A DNA stretch of 64,000 nucleotides from an uncultured Lachnospiraceae bacterium. GTDB lineage: Bacteria; Bacillota; Clostridia; Lachnospirales; Lachnospiraceae. Made by a program: the position numbers and the translations under genes. Shown here in pieces: positions 53,151 through 61,764 of the stretch. Every line of letters begins with the position of its first letter. The first letter of the stretch is position 1. The stretch spans positions 10,999 through 74,998 of the forward strand of contig CAJTPM010000019.1 in NCBI GenBank assembly GCA_910578085.1. Direction: 5' to 3'. The notes under the pieces were generated by a model. That model was not told the DNA's origin. It searched no databases and saw nothing but the letters and a program-made list of their open reading frames with translations.

Positions 53151-53179
53151 TAGACAAATATGCAAAAAAACAGTATAAT
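53151..53179 (+). promoter_or_regulatory. Sigma-A-like promoter of the DUF1905-peptidase gene
   Basis: TAGACA (53151-53156), 17 bp, TATAAT (53174-53179). It lies about 40 bases before the ATG. Confidence 0.7.
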
Positions 53180-53220
53180 TGTGTCAATATATAATTTTGG
53201 GGAAGGGAAGGTACCAGATT

Positions 53221-53883
53221 ATGAAATATACGTTTGAGAAGCAGATTGAAAAGGGAGAAAACGGCGCCTTTATCGATATTCCTTTCAATGTGTGGGAGAT
53301 CTGTAAGAGGGAAGGAGAAGTGCCGGCGAAAGTCAGGGTGGGAGAAACGCTGTTTGTCTGCAATCTGGAGCCGAAAAAGAACGGCTATTATAACATTCCC
53401 GTGCAGCCTGAGATCATGGAAAAACTTTCCTATGACAGGAAGTACAGGATCTCTTTCCGTATTACAAAAAGCAGTGTAAAAGACAGTCCCTACAGTTCCT
53501 CCAATCCGATCAGAAAGATTGATCATATTGACTGTCTGATCCAGCCTCATGACGGGCTCTGCGGCCAGGCCTGTATCGCGATGCTGGCGGGAATCACGTT
53601 AGATGAAGCGATCAATGTCATGCACTGCAGCGAATGGCAGGCAACCATCGCAAAGATTATCGATACCCTGAACTATTTCGGGCTGGAACATTCCGAAGAG
53701 ATCGTCTATACCTGCGGAGAAGAGAATGTGACGCTGCCGAAGTGCGCGATCATTCTGGAGAAGATGGGGCGCTACAGTCATTATCTGGTGACCTTTGACG
53801 GAAAATATTACGATTCCAATCTCGGCGTACTGGATCGTTATGATATGACTAAGATGAAAGGTTATCTGGAAGTTCTCGTATGA
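53221..53883 (+). CDS. DUF1905 domain fused to a C39-like cysteine peptidase
   Basis: The 220-residue protein has an N-terminal DUF1905 beta-barrel (about 1-85; EKQIEKGENGAFIDIPFNVW) and a C-terminal papain-fold domain like the C39 or BtrH-type peptidases: HDGLCGQACIAMLAGITLDE with a candidate nucleophile Cys114, RYSHYLVTFDGKYYDSN with candidate His187, and an Asp/Asn near 198-200. No signal peptide or membrane segment is seen, so it is cytoplasmic. GGGAAGGTACCAGATT precedes the ATG. It overlaps the EamA gene by four bases. The substrate of the peptidase is unknown. Confidence 0.8.
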   Translation: MKYTFEKQIEKGENGAFIDIPFNVWEICKREGEVPAKVRVGETLFVCNLEPKKNGYYNIPVQPEIMEKLSYDRKYRISFRITKSSVKDSPYSSSNPIRKIDHIDCLIQPHDGLCGQACIAMLAGITLDEAINVMHCSEWQATIAKIIDTLNYFGLEHSEEIVYTCGEENVTLPKCAIILEKMGRYSHYLVTFDGKYYDSNLGVLDRYDMTKMKGYLEVLV

Positions 53884-54782
53884 ACAGATTTGTGATAAGG
53901 CAGTCTCTGCTGCTTCTGCTGACAGCCACGATCTGGGGCGTGGCTTTTGTGTCCCAGAGCGTGGGGATGGATTATGTGGGGCCGTTTACATTTAATGCGG
54001 TGAGAAGTCTGATCGGGGCGGCGGTACTGATTCCCTGTATCGCAGTGCTGAAAAAACTGCAGAAAAAGGATGAGACGCAGGAAATACATAAAAAAGAGGA
54101 TAAAAAAACGCTGCTTGCCGGCGGAATCTGCTGCGGAGTAATTCTCGCGCTGGCCAGCAGCTTTCAGCAGTTTGGGATTCTGTATACGACTGTGGGGAAA
54201 GCGGGTTTTATCACGGCCATGTATATCATTCTGGTTCCGGTTTTCGGTATTTTTCTGAAAAAGAGAGTGGGACTGCGGATGGGTGTCAGCGTGGTGATCG
54301 CTGTGGCGGGGCTATATCTGCTGTGTATGACGGAAAGTTTGCGGTTTGAGAGGGGAGATATCTTAGTGCTGATATGTGCCCTGATCTTTTCTTTCCACAT
54401 CATGGTGGTGGACCATTTTTCACCGTTAGTGGACGGCGTAAAGATGTCCTGTATCCAGTTTCTGACCTGCGGTATTTTGTGCGGCATCTGTATGTTTCTG
54501 TTTGAGGAACCGGAAATGTCCATGCTGCTTGCAGCCTGGAAGCCTATCCTGTATGCGGGCGTCATGTCCTGCGGCGTGGGATATACGCTGCAGATCGTGG
54601 GACAAAAAGGGATGAATCCGACGGTGGCCTCTCTGATCATGAGCCTGGAATCTGTGATTTCCGTGCTGGCGGGCTTTGTACTGCTGGGAGAGGTATTGAG
54701 TAAGAGAGAGCTTTTCGGATGCGTTCTGATGTTTGCGGCGATTATCCTGGCGCAGCTTCCGGACAGAAAGCGGGCGTCTTAA
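53880..54782 (+). CDS. EamA family transporter (DMT superfamily)
   Basis: The 300-residue membrane protein has ten helices in two EamA repeats: SLLLLLTATIWGVAFVSQSV near the start and MNPTVASLIMSLESVISVLA near 245. DMT exporters handle amino acids, metabolites or drugs. The start overlaps the end of the peptidase gene (ATGA), so the two are coupled. The substrate is unknown. Confidence 0.93.
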   Translation: MNRFVIRQSLLLLLTATIWGVAFVSQSVGMDYVGPFTFNAVRSLIGAAVLIPCIAVLKKLQKKDETQEIHKKEDKKTLLAGGICCGVILALASSFQQFGILYTTVGKAGFITAMYIILVPVFGIFLKKRVGLRMGVSVVIAVAGLYLLCMTESLRFERGDILVLICALIFSFHIMVVDHFSPLVDGVKMSCIQFLTCGILCGICMFLFEEPEMSMLLAAWKPILYAGVMSCGVGYTLQIVGQKGMNPTVASLIMSLESVISVLAGFVLLGEVLSKRELFGCVLMFAAIILAQLPDRKRAS

Positions 54783-54926
54783 AGTGTCGGCAGACGGAAA
54801 GATCTGAACCAAAGTCATTAAGTTAATGATGCACGCCGGACGCCGTGAGGTGCTGACGAAGTGACATCGTAAGGTGAGCTGTTATGGGAAAACAGATCAG
54901 AGAGAAAAGAGAAAGCAGATAAGGTT

Positions 54927-56465
54927 ATGGCGGACGGAATGAGAAGTTCAGTCGGCGGCGCAAAACTGCCGGCGGCTTTTGTGAGAGAAATGCAGGAGCT
55001 TTTTGAAAAATTGCCGGGGGTTTCGGTGTCGGAACTGCCGGCTTTTTTAGAGTGCCTGTCAGGGGAGCGTAGCTATGGACTGCGAAGAAATCCGTTCAAA
55101 TACACGAAGGAAGAATTTGAAGAGCGGATACCTTTTTCCCTGGAATCGGTTCCCTGGGCGGAGGATGGCTATTTTTACAAAAAAGAGGAACAGCCCGGTA
55201 AAAGTCCATACCATGAGGCCGGGGCCTTTTATATGCAGGAACCCAGCGCAATGATTGTGGCAGAACTACTTGGGGGAAAGCCCGGGGAACGGATTGCGGA
55301 CCTGTGTGCGGCGCCCGGGGGAAAAAGCACCCAGATCGCCGGAAAAATGCAGGGAAAAGGACTTCTTGTCTGCAATGAGTATGTGCCTGCCAGAGCCAAG
55401 ATCCTGGCACAGAACATGGAGCGGATGGGCGTGGCGGGCTGCGTGATCTTTGCAGAGAGCGTGGATCGGCTGGCAGATCGGTTTCCCCTGTTTTTTGACA
55501 GGGTGTTAGTGGATGCGCCCTGTTCCGGGGAGGGGATGTTCCGCAAAGAAGAACAGGCCCTGCTGCAGTGGTCTCCCGAAAATGTTGCAATGTGTGCGAA
55601 ACGGCAGAAGGAAATACTGGAGGAAGCCGCAAGGCTTGTTAGGCCGGATGGAGTGCTTGTGTATTCCACCTGTACGTTCTCAGAGGCGGAGGATGAGGCA
55701 GTGATCCGGGAATTTCTGAATCGGCACGAAGAGTTTTGCGCAGATGAGAGCGTTTTATCAGCGGGGCTTGCGGCCGCAGGGGTGTGTCCCGGCGGCTTAC
55801 CCGGAACGGTGCGGATGTGGCCCCACAAACTGTGCGGCGAGGGACATTTTGCGGCAAAACTGCTCAAAAGAGGGGCGGCACAAGAGGCTTATCCGGAGGA
55901 GGCAGCCGGCAGAAGAGAGACGTCTTATCCGGATGCGGAGATAGATAAAAGAAAAAGAAACCTGTACGGGCAGAGGAACTCGGGCAGGAGTAAAAGAACA
56001 GGGAAGCAGTATGAGGAGGGAAGAAGAGGCGGTGAAAAGGGTTCCGAACAGGAAAAATGGAATTTGTTTCACAATTTCTGTGAACAATATCTGAGTCGGG
56101 ATTACCGGGACAGACTGGAAGATACCGGGAGACTGGCATGGAGAAAGGATTCTCTTTTTCTTGTGCCGGAGGATATGCCCGAACCGGGCGGACTGCGGAC
56201 AGAACGGAGTGGCCTGTATCTGGGAGAGGCAAAAAAGGGCAGATTTGAGCCCTCCCATACCTGGGCGATGACACTGAAAAAGGAGAATGTTTCGCAATGC
56301 ATGGAACTGGAGGAGCCGGTGGCTTATCTGCGGGGAGAGATGACGGAGAATAACGGGGATCAGGGCTGGATTCTGATGTTGTTTCAGGGAAAACCTCTCG
56401 GCTGGGGGAAAGCCGGCGGGAATGTGGTGAAGAATCATTATCCGAAGGGGCTGCGCAGGATGTGA
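54927..56465 (+). CDS. RsmF/RsmB-type rRNA cytosine-C5 methyltransferase
   Basis: The 512-residue SAM methyltransferase has LCAAPGGKSTQIAGKMQGKG near residue 128, VLVDAPCSGEGMFRKEEQAL near 193 with one catalytic Cys, and YSTCTFSEAEDEAVI near 248 with the second Cys of the TCT motif. A long polar low-complexity insertion at about 310-375 (Arg, Gly, Glu-rich) precedes an RsmF-like C-terminal domain. It methylates 16S rRNA C5 positions. Confidence 0.9.
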   Translation: MADGMRSSVGGAKLPAAFVREMQELFEKLPGVSVSELPAFLECLSGERSYGLRRNPFKYTKEEFEERIPFSLESVPWAEDGYFYKKEEQPGKSPYHEAGAFYMQEPSAMIVAELLGGKPGERIADLCAAPGGKSTQIAGKMQGKGLLVCNEYVPARAKILAQNMERMGVAGCVIFAESVDRLADRFPLFFDRVLVDAPCSGEGMFRKEEQALLQWSPENVAMCAKRQKEILEEAARLVRPDGVLVYSTCTFSEAEDEAVIREFLNRHEEFCADESVLSAGLAAAGVCPGGLPGTVRMWPHKLCGEGHFAAKLLKRGAAQEAYPEEAAGRRETSYPDAEIDKRKRNLYGQRNSGRSKRTGKQYEEGRRGGEKGSEQEKWNLFHNFCEQYLSRDYRDRLEDTGRLAWRKDSLFLVPEDMPEPGGLRTERSGLYLGEAKKGRFEPSHTWAMTLKKENVSQCMELEEPVAYLRGEMTENNGDQGWILMLFQGKPLGWGKAGGNVVKNHYPKGLRRM

Positions 56466-56559
56466 CAGACCAGTCTGTTCCTTATGTATGTACAAACCGC
56501 TTTGGACAGTGCAGGAGTATACAGCGTAAAAAAGAAAGAAAAACTATGGGAAACAGATC

Positions 56560-57219
56560 ATGGAATGGATAAAAGGGGTGGCAGAGAAAGCGTTAAAAGA
56601 ATATGTGATGCAGGGCAGCACGGTATGGATCCTTTCTCTGCAGGAATTGTGCGAAGCGGATCTGCAGAATATGTATGCCTGCTGCAGCGAGGTAAGACAA
56701 CAGAAAGCGGCGCGTTTGGGCTCGGAGATGAAGAAAGGACAGTCCGTGGGAGCCGGTTATCTTTTGTATTTACTGAAAAAGCGTTTTTCCATAGAAGAGG
56801 AACCTGTAATATTGTCCGGCGGGAAACCTGTTTTTCAGAAAAACGCAGGGGTGCATTTTAACCTTTCCCACAGCGGCGACTATGCGGCTTTAGCCTTTGG
56901 GAAAAATGAGCTGGGGATGGATATAGAATGTGTAAAGCGGGCAAACTTAAAAGTAGCAAAACGCTTTTTTAAACAGGAGGAGTATGACTATCTGTCAGGG
57001 AAAGAAGGGGAAGAACAGGCGGATGCTTTTTTCAGGATCTGGACTGGAAAGGAAGCGGTGGTAAAGGCGGCGGGAGGCGGGCTCTCGGTACCGCTTGACA
57101 GTTTCTGTGTGCTGGAAGAAAGGATAGAAAGCTGCGGAAAGGTTTATGAACTGTGCCGGCGGAAATTGACCGAAAAAGGTCAGACTCTTTGGATTTCCGT
57201 GGCACAGGTCATCATGTGA
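56560..57219 (+). CDS. 4'-phosphopantetheinyl transferase (Sfp-like)
   Basis: The 219-residue enzyme moves phosphopantetheine from CoA to carrier proteins. The metal motif LGMDIECVKRANLKVAKRFF is near residue 113 and WTGKEAVVKAAGGGLSVPLD near 166. It converges with the DUF305 gene, with only five bases between stops. It could activate the ACP at 6.2 kb. Confidence 0.92.
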   Translation: MEWIKGVAEKALKEYVMQGSTVWILSLQELCEADLQNMYACCSEVRQQKAARLGSEMKKGQSVGAGYLLYLLKKRFSIEEEPVILSGGKPVFQKNAGVHFNLSHSGDYAALAFGKNELGMDIECVKRANLKVAKRFFKQEEYDYLSGKEGEEQADAFFRIWTGKEAVVKAAGGGLSVPLDSFCVLEERIESCGKVYELCRRKLTEKGQTLWISVAQVIM

Positions 57220-57224
57220 GCCAG

Positions 57225-57875
57225 TTAGATGTGATCCCTGTCAAAGGGGGAAGATGCCATATCCAGAAGCTTTTTCATCTGGCGTATCCCTTCTTTCTGG
57301 GAGATGATGATGGCATCCAGAATGGGAATTAACTGCGGGCAGACAGAGAAGCATAGAGCGCTTTCGGACATCTTTATGGCCCCCTCATGGTGGGGGATCA
57401 TTTCCCTGATAAAATCGCAGGGAATCCGTTCGGTGCGGGGAGCCCTTTTCATTTCCAGAAACATGGTTCGGGTGATGGAGCGGAAGGAAAGCATATAGCG
57501 GCGCATGTCCTGGTTGTTGTTTTCCTGCTCGCTACAGCAATAAAAAGCGTCTTTCATATTCTGAATGCTTTTGGTCTGTTCTTCGATGATATTTTTTGCG
57601 ATCTTATTTAGCGGAATGGCCACTTCTCTTTCATAGGGCATGGGGTGTCTGCAGGCGCAGTTTGTCATCTGTTCCGATGGTGCTGTGTAACAAAGCAGAT
57701 TTTCCGACATGCGTATGGCAGCCTCGTGGTGGGGAATCATCTGGCGGATAAACAGGCCCGAAATGCTGCCCCGGGGCGCAGGCCTTGTCATTCCTACAAT
57801 CATATCTTGAAGAATCCGGTCAAAACAGGTAAGATAGGTAAGAGATGGATTAGGTTGTTCCTGATGATTTTGCAT
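57225..57875 (-). CDS. Tandem DUF305 protein
   Basis: The 216-residue protein has two DUF305 (ferritin-like) units: FIRQMIPHHEAAIRMSENLL near residue 42 and FIREMIPHHEGAIKMSESAL near 148, each with the MIPHHExA metal-binding motif. Many DUF305 proteins are secreted or attached to a membrane, but no signal peptide is seen here. They may bind metals such as copper or act in stress. AAGGAGCAATGTT precedes the ATG. Confidence 0.88.
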   Translation of the reverse strand: MQNHQEQPNPSLTYLTCFDRILQDMIVGMTRPAPRGSISGLFIRQMIPHHEAAIRMSENLLCYTAPSEQMTNCACRHPMPYEREVAIPLNKIAKNIIEEQTKSIQNMKDAFYCCSEQENNNQDMRRYMLSFRSITRTMFLEMKRAPRTERIPCDFIREMIPHHEGAIKMSESALCFSVCPQLIPILDAIIISQKEGIRQMKKLLDMASSPFDRDHI

Positions 57876-58063
57876 AACATTGCTCCTTAAAAATGACAGA
57901 AAAAAATATACTTTCTTTTATGATATGCCGCAATTTTGAATTATGAACCGGAAAAAGAGGAAATTTAACGGAGACAGGGAAAACGGAATAAAAAGACGCA
58001 CGAAAGACAACAGTTCGCATATGGTGTTTATAGCAGACATTTTCAGAGAAGAGGTAACAGTGC

Positions 58064-58855
58064 ATGAATGAGTTGCAGATGACGGTGGCGGCAGGTATTT
58101 TTATTCCTTTTTTGGGGACAGCGATAGGAGCAGCCTGTGTCTTTTTTATGAAAAAGGAATTGGACGAGAATATTAAGCGGGTGCTCACTGGTTTTGCAGC
58201 GGGCGTTATGGTGGCGGCTTCCATCTGGAGTTTGTTGATTCCGGCTATCGATCAGGCTGAGAACATGGGAAAATTTGCCTTTACTCCGGCGGCCATCGGC
58301 TTTTGGCTGGGCATCCTGTTTTTGCTGTTTTTAGATCGGATCATCCCCCATCTCCACAGAAACAGCAAAGAACAGGAGGGCCCTCATGCGGGCCTGAAAA
58401 ATACGACCATGCTTTTACTTGCGGTGGTGATCCACAACCTTCCTGAGGGAATGGCTGTGGGGGTGGTCTATGCCGGTTTGATGATGGGAAATGAAACGGT
58501 TTCTGTCAGCGGCGCGCTGGCGCTTTCGATCGGTATTGCCATTCAGAATTTTCCGGAGGGAGCCATTATCTCCATGCCTCTGCGGGCACAGGGAATGTCC
58601 AAAGGGAAAGCCTTTGTGTACGGGGTGCTGTCCGGGGTGGTGGAACCCATCGGTGCCGTGCTTGTAATTCTTGCATCCGGCCTTTTAGTGCCAGTGCTGC
58701 CTTATTTCCTAAGTTTTGCGGCCGGAGCGATGATCTATGTGGTAGTGGAGGAACTGATACCGGAAATGTCGCAGGAGCCACACTCCAATATCGGAACGAT
58801 CGCTTTTGCGGCGGGGTTTACGGTGATGATGATTCTGGATGTGGCGTTGGGGTGA
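58064..58855 (+). CDS. ZIP family metal transporter
   Basis: The 263-residue membrane protein has eight helices. The metal pathway motifs are VIHNLPEGMAVGVVYAGL near residue 124 and IAIQNFPEGAIISMPLRAQG near 160, typical of GufA/ZupT-like ZIP transporters. They import Zn2+ or other divalent metals. AGAAGAGGTAACAGTGC precedes the ATG. Confidence 0.95.
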   Translation: MNELQMTVAAGIFIPFLGTAIGAACVFFMKKELDENIKRVLTGFAAGVMVAASIWSLLIPAIDQAENMGKFAFTPAAIGFWLGILFLLFLDRIIPHLHRNSKEQEGPHAGLKNTTMLLLAVVIHNLPEGMAVGVVYAGLMMGNETVSVSGALALSIGIAIQNFPEGAIISMPLRAQGMSKGKAFVYGVLSGVVEPIGAVLVILASGLLVPVLPYFLSFAAGAMIYVVVEELIPEMSQEPHSNIGTIAFAAGFTVMMILDVALG

Positions 58856-58966
58856 GGAAATACAGATAGTCGCTGTTTGGATAAGGGGCAGGAAAGACTT
58901 GAGAATCATATGGAAGGAATCTTACTATATGATATGAAATGCAGGACCATTGCGTAAGGAGGAGAG

Positions 58967-59416
58967 ATGGGAAGAGAAGAGCTGACGCCCAGTGAGAGTG
59001 AGTGGCAGGTAATGGAAGTGCTGTGGGAAAGCAGGGAGGCATTGACTTCCTCTGAAGTGATCGAACACATCAGACCGAAAGGGAGCATGAATCCTAAAAT
59101 GGTGCGGGTGCTAATGAACAGGCTTTGCCAGAAGGGGATTCTGGCTTACCGGGTGGACGGGAAAGATGCCCGCATTTATCATTACTATCCCTTAAAAACA
59201 AGAAAAGAATGCCAGAAGGAAAAAAGCACCCGCTTTATTGAGAGCTATTTTGCCGGAAATCAGATGGGAGCAGTGGCGGCGCTGATCGGCAGCGGCGAAC
59301 TGTCCGAGGCGGAAGTGGAGGAGTTAGAGTGCATGTTACAGGACAGAAAACAGAGGTCTCGTAAACCGTCCGGGGAGAACAAAGCAGCTTTTCACAATGG
59401 ACCGCTGCAGGGGTAA
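58967..59416 (+). CDS. BlaI/MecI/CopY family repressor
   Basis: The 149-residue repressor has the BlaI winged helix: LTPSESEWQVMEVLWESREA, SSEVIEHIRPKGSMNPKMVR and VLMNRLCQKGILAYRVDGKD, then a C-terminal dimerisation and cleavage region. GTAAGGAGGAGAG precedes the ATG. The M56 sensor gene follows 38 bases later, the usual order. Confidence 0.93.
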   Translation: MGREELTPSESEWQVMEVLWESREALTSSEVIEHIRPKGSMNPKMVRVLMNRLCQKGILAYRVDGKDARIYHYYPLKTRKECQKEKSTRFIESYFAGNQMGAVAALIGSGELSEAEVEELECMLQDRKQRSRKPSGENKAAFHNGPLQG

Positions 59417-59454
59417 ATCGCAGGACGGCAAGGCAGAGGGGACAGGAAGCGATA

Positions 59455-60711
59455 ATGACACAGGAGTGGCTTGCCCGTTTTGGGAAGATTATCAATTATA
59501 TATGCTGCTATGGTACTGTTAATCTGGGGCGGAGCGTCTTTTTTTCTTTTGCGCTGCTCTTTCTCGTTATGCTTTTGCGCAGGCTCTCTTTTTTTGGAAA
59601 CTGCTTTCGGAGAATAGTTCTTTGGGGCGCCTTTCTGTGGCTGCCTTTTATCGGAGGACTGAAATTCTTTTATGAGACAAGATTTGGCGTCCGGGGATTT
59701 TTGTGGTGGGCCAACTGGAATTATGAGCACTGTCTGACAGGACAGGTCTATTTTGCGGTGATGGTTCTTTACGGCGGTTATCTGTTTTATAAAAGAAGGA
59801 AGCTGCAGCGTTTCGCGGCAGGGCTGAAGAGGCTTGCAGGAAATGTTTATGTCTGTGAGGCTATGGTCACGCCCTTTGCCATGGGACTTTTTTCGCCGAG
59901 GATCGTGGTGCCCCGGGCACTTGTGGAGGAATACGGCGAGGAGGATCTGGAGACCATACTTTTTCATGAGAAAATGCATATCAGGCTGGGGCATTTGTGG
60001 TGTCTTTTTCTCTGGGACGTGCTGCGGGTGCTGTTGTGGCCGAATATTTTTCTGACCTTTGGTGCGCGGTTTCTCCGGGCGGATTTAGAGGAGATGTGCG
60101 ATCTGGTGACGATTCAGGAAAGCGGTAAGGATCCCTGTGATTACGGACTGTTACTGTTAAAATGCGTCAGACTGCTGTGGCCTGCGGAAAAGGGGAAACT
60201 GATTATGGGATCTGCTGCTTTTGCAGGCGCCCGGGGCAGAAGCGGCTATGTGGACATGAAGCGCAGGATCCGGAAGATCGCCGCTTTCAGAGGCTACCGG
60301 GTAAAAAGTGTAATTTGTATACTGCTTGTCGGCCTGTTTGTCCTGGGGGGCGGATTTTTTGGCATACACAGATATTCCTACGCCAGATATACGGAATTGA
60401 AAGATGTCACGGTGTTTGACGACACGGGCGTCAATGTCATTCTTGAGAACAGCGAAAGGCTGCGCCAGACAGTGGTCTTCGATGAACAAAGGCTTGTTGT
60501 GGATGTGGCGGAGATGCGGAAACTGCTGGAAGAGAGCGGCAGCGAGACGGAAGGGATCTACATATTGTTCGGCGGCTTTATGAAACAGCCGGGGGTGGGC
60601 GGCTGCGGTGAAATGGTGTACGCGGATCTCGCAGAGCTGACCGGAGAGCAGTACGAAATAGAATATGAGTCAGTCATGGACGCGCTTTCGTGGATCGTTA
60701 AGATGCTGTGA
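59455..60711 (+). CDS. M56 family metallopeptidase (BlaR1/MecR1-like)
   Basis: The 418-residue membrane protein has four N-terminal helices and a cytoplasmic zinc peptidase between them: ETILFHEKMHIRLGHLWCLF near 165-184 gives the HExxH-type motif (HEKMH). After the last helix (VKSVICILLVGLFVLGGGFF near 285) there is an extracytoplasmic tail of about 115 residues, which does not look like a penicillin-binding transpeptidase domain. In BlaR1 the protease cleaves the repressor after ligand sensing. Here the ligand is unknown. Confidence 0.9.
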   Translation: MTQEWLARFGKIINYICCYGTVNLGRSVFFSFALLFLVMLLRRLSFFGNCFRRIVLWGAFLWLPFIGGLKFFYETRFGVRGFLWWANWNYEHCLTGQVYFAVMVLYGGYLFYKRRKLQRFAAGLKRLAGNVYVCEAMVTPFAMGLFSPRIVVPRALVEEYGEEDLETILFHEKMHIRLGHLWCLFLWDVLRVLLWPNIFLTFGARFLRADLEEMCDLVTIQESGKDPCDYGLLLLKCVRLLWPAEKGKLIMGSAAFAGARGRSGYVDMKRRIRKIAAFRGYRVKSVICILLVGLFVLGGGFFGIHRYSYARYTELKDVTVFDDTGVNVILENSERLRQTVVFDEQRLVVDVAEMRKLLEESGSETEGIYILFGGFMKQPGVGGCGEMVYADLAELTGEQYEIEYESVMDALSWIVKML

Positions 60712-60855
60712 TGGCTTAAAACATAACGGCCCGGTTGCCTGCGGGAGTCGTCAATAGATATCCAGGGCAAACAGGTTCTCCTGCGAGTACGGCTGCCTGG
60801 CTCGTTGTCTGCGGGAATAAAGCAGCATAAAAATTAGAAAAAAATCGAATTTTCC

Positions 60856-60883
60856 TGTCACAGGGCAGTTTTTTGATTGTCTA
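60856..60883 (+). promoter_or_regulatory. Possible ECF-type promoter of the sigma gene
   Basis: TGTCAC (60856-60861), 16 bp, TGTCTA (60878-60883) resembles the SigX-type pattern TGTAAC-N16-CGTC. It is about 25 bases before AAAGGAGG and the start of the sigma gene, so the sigma factor could activate itself. The -35 lies within an inverted repeat CCTGT-C-ACAGG. Confidence 0.4.
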
Positions 60884-60907
60884 ATCATTTAAAGGAGGTA
60901 AAGAACC

Positions 60908-61762
60908 ATGAAAAAATTAACAGACGAAGAACTGCAGGGTTTGGTGGAGAAAGCCACTGCCGGGGACAGGCAGTCTCTGGAAACCGTCATTCTCAGTGTG
61001 CAGGATTCGGTATTCAATCTTTCTCTGCGTATGCTGGGCACTTTCCAGGATGCGGAGGACGCCGCACAGGACATTTTGTTGAAAATCATAACAAACCTGT
61101 CTTCTTTCAGAGGGGAGAGTTCCTTTTCCACCTGGGTATTCCGCATTGCGGTAAATCATTTAATAAACTACAAAAAGCATATGTTTGCGAAGGCTCCCCT
61201 CAGTTTTGAATTTTATGGAGAGGATATCAAAAACGGCAGGATCGGAGATGTGCCGGACCTGACGCAGAATGTGGAGAAAACGGTTCTGGCGGAAGAACTC
61301 AAGCTGTCCTGCACAAATGTCATGCTCCAGTGTCTCGATCCGGAGAGCAGGTGTATCTTTATACTGGGAACGATGTTTCAGGTGGACAGCCGGGTGGCCG
61401 GGGATATTCTGGGAATCACCCCGGAAGCCTACCGCAAACGGTTGTCAAGAGTCCGCAGTAAGATGGCAGACTTCTTAAAAGAGTACTGCGGCGAGTACGG
61501 GGACGGGACATGCCGCTGTATGAACAGAGTGAATTATGCCATTCAGAATCACAGGATCAATCCGGCACAGCTGGATTTCATGGCGGCTTCCCCGGCTGAA
61601 ACGATGCTGGAAGTGAAGGAGGCCATGGAAAAGATCGACGATCTGGCACAGGAGTTCTCTTTTTGCAAAACATACCAGTCTCCTGAGCAGCTGAAAGGAT
61701 TTATCCGGGAATTTCTGGACGGAACGCTGCTTTCCGTCGTTAAAAATACGCAGGAGGTCTGA
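60908..61762 (+). CDS. Sigma-70 family (ECF-like) sigma factor with C-terminal extension
   Basis: The 284-residue protein has sigma-2 (FNLSLRMLGTFQDAEDAAQD, SSFRGESSFSTWVFRIAVNH, about 20-90) and sigma-4 (ESRCIFILGTMFQVDSRVAG, LGITPEAYRKRLSRVRSKM, about 125-190). A tail of about 95 residues follows, with Cys194, Cys202 and Cys204 and a helix-rich end. Standard ECF factors are about 180-200 residues; the Cys-bearing tail may replace a separate anti-sigma factor. AAAGGAGGTAAAGAACC precedes the ATG. DUF2461 follows two bases after its stop. Confidence 0.88.
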   Translation: MKKLTDEELQGLVEKATAGDRQSLETVILSVQDSVFNLSLRMLGTFQDAEDAAQDILLKIITNLSSFRGESSFSTWVFRIAVNHLINYKKHMFAKAPLSFEFYGEDIKNGRIGDVPDLTQNVEKTVLAEELKLSCTNVMLQCLDPESRCIFILGTMFQVDSRVAGDILGITPEAYRKRLSRVRSKMADFLKEYCGEYGDGTCRCMNRVNYAIQNHRINPAQLDFMAASPAETMLEVKEAMEKIDDLAQEFSFCKTYQSPEQLKGFIREFLDGTLLSVVKNTQEV

Positions 61763-61764
61763 AA

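Noticed and set aside
60712..60840. Loose repeats (GTTGCCTGCGGGA and GTTGTCTGCGGGA)
   Set aside because: They are only partly similar and show no clear spacing or symmetry beyond chance.
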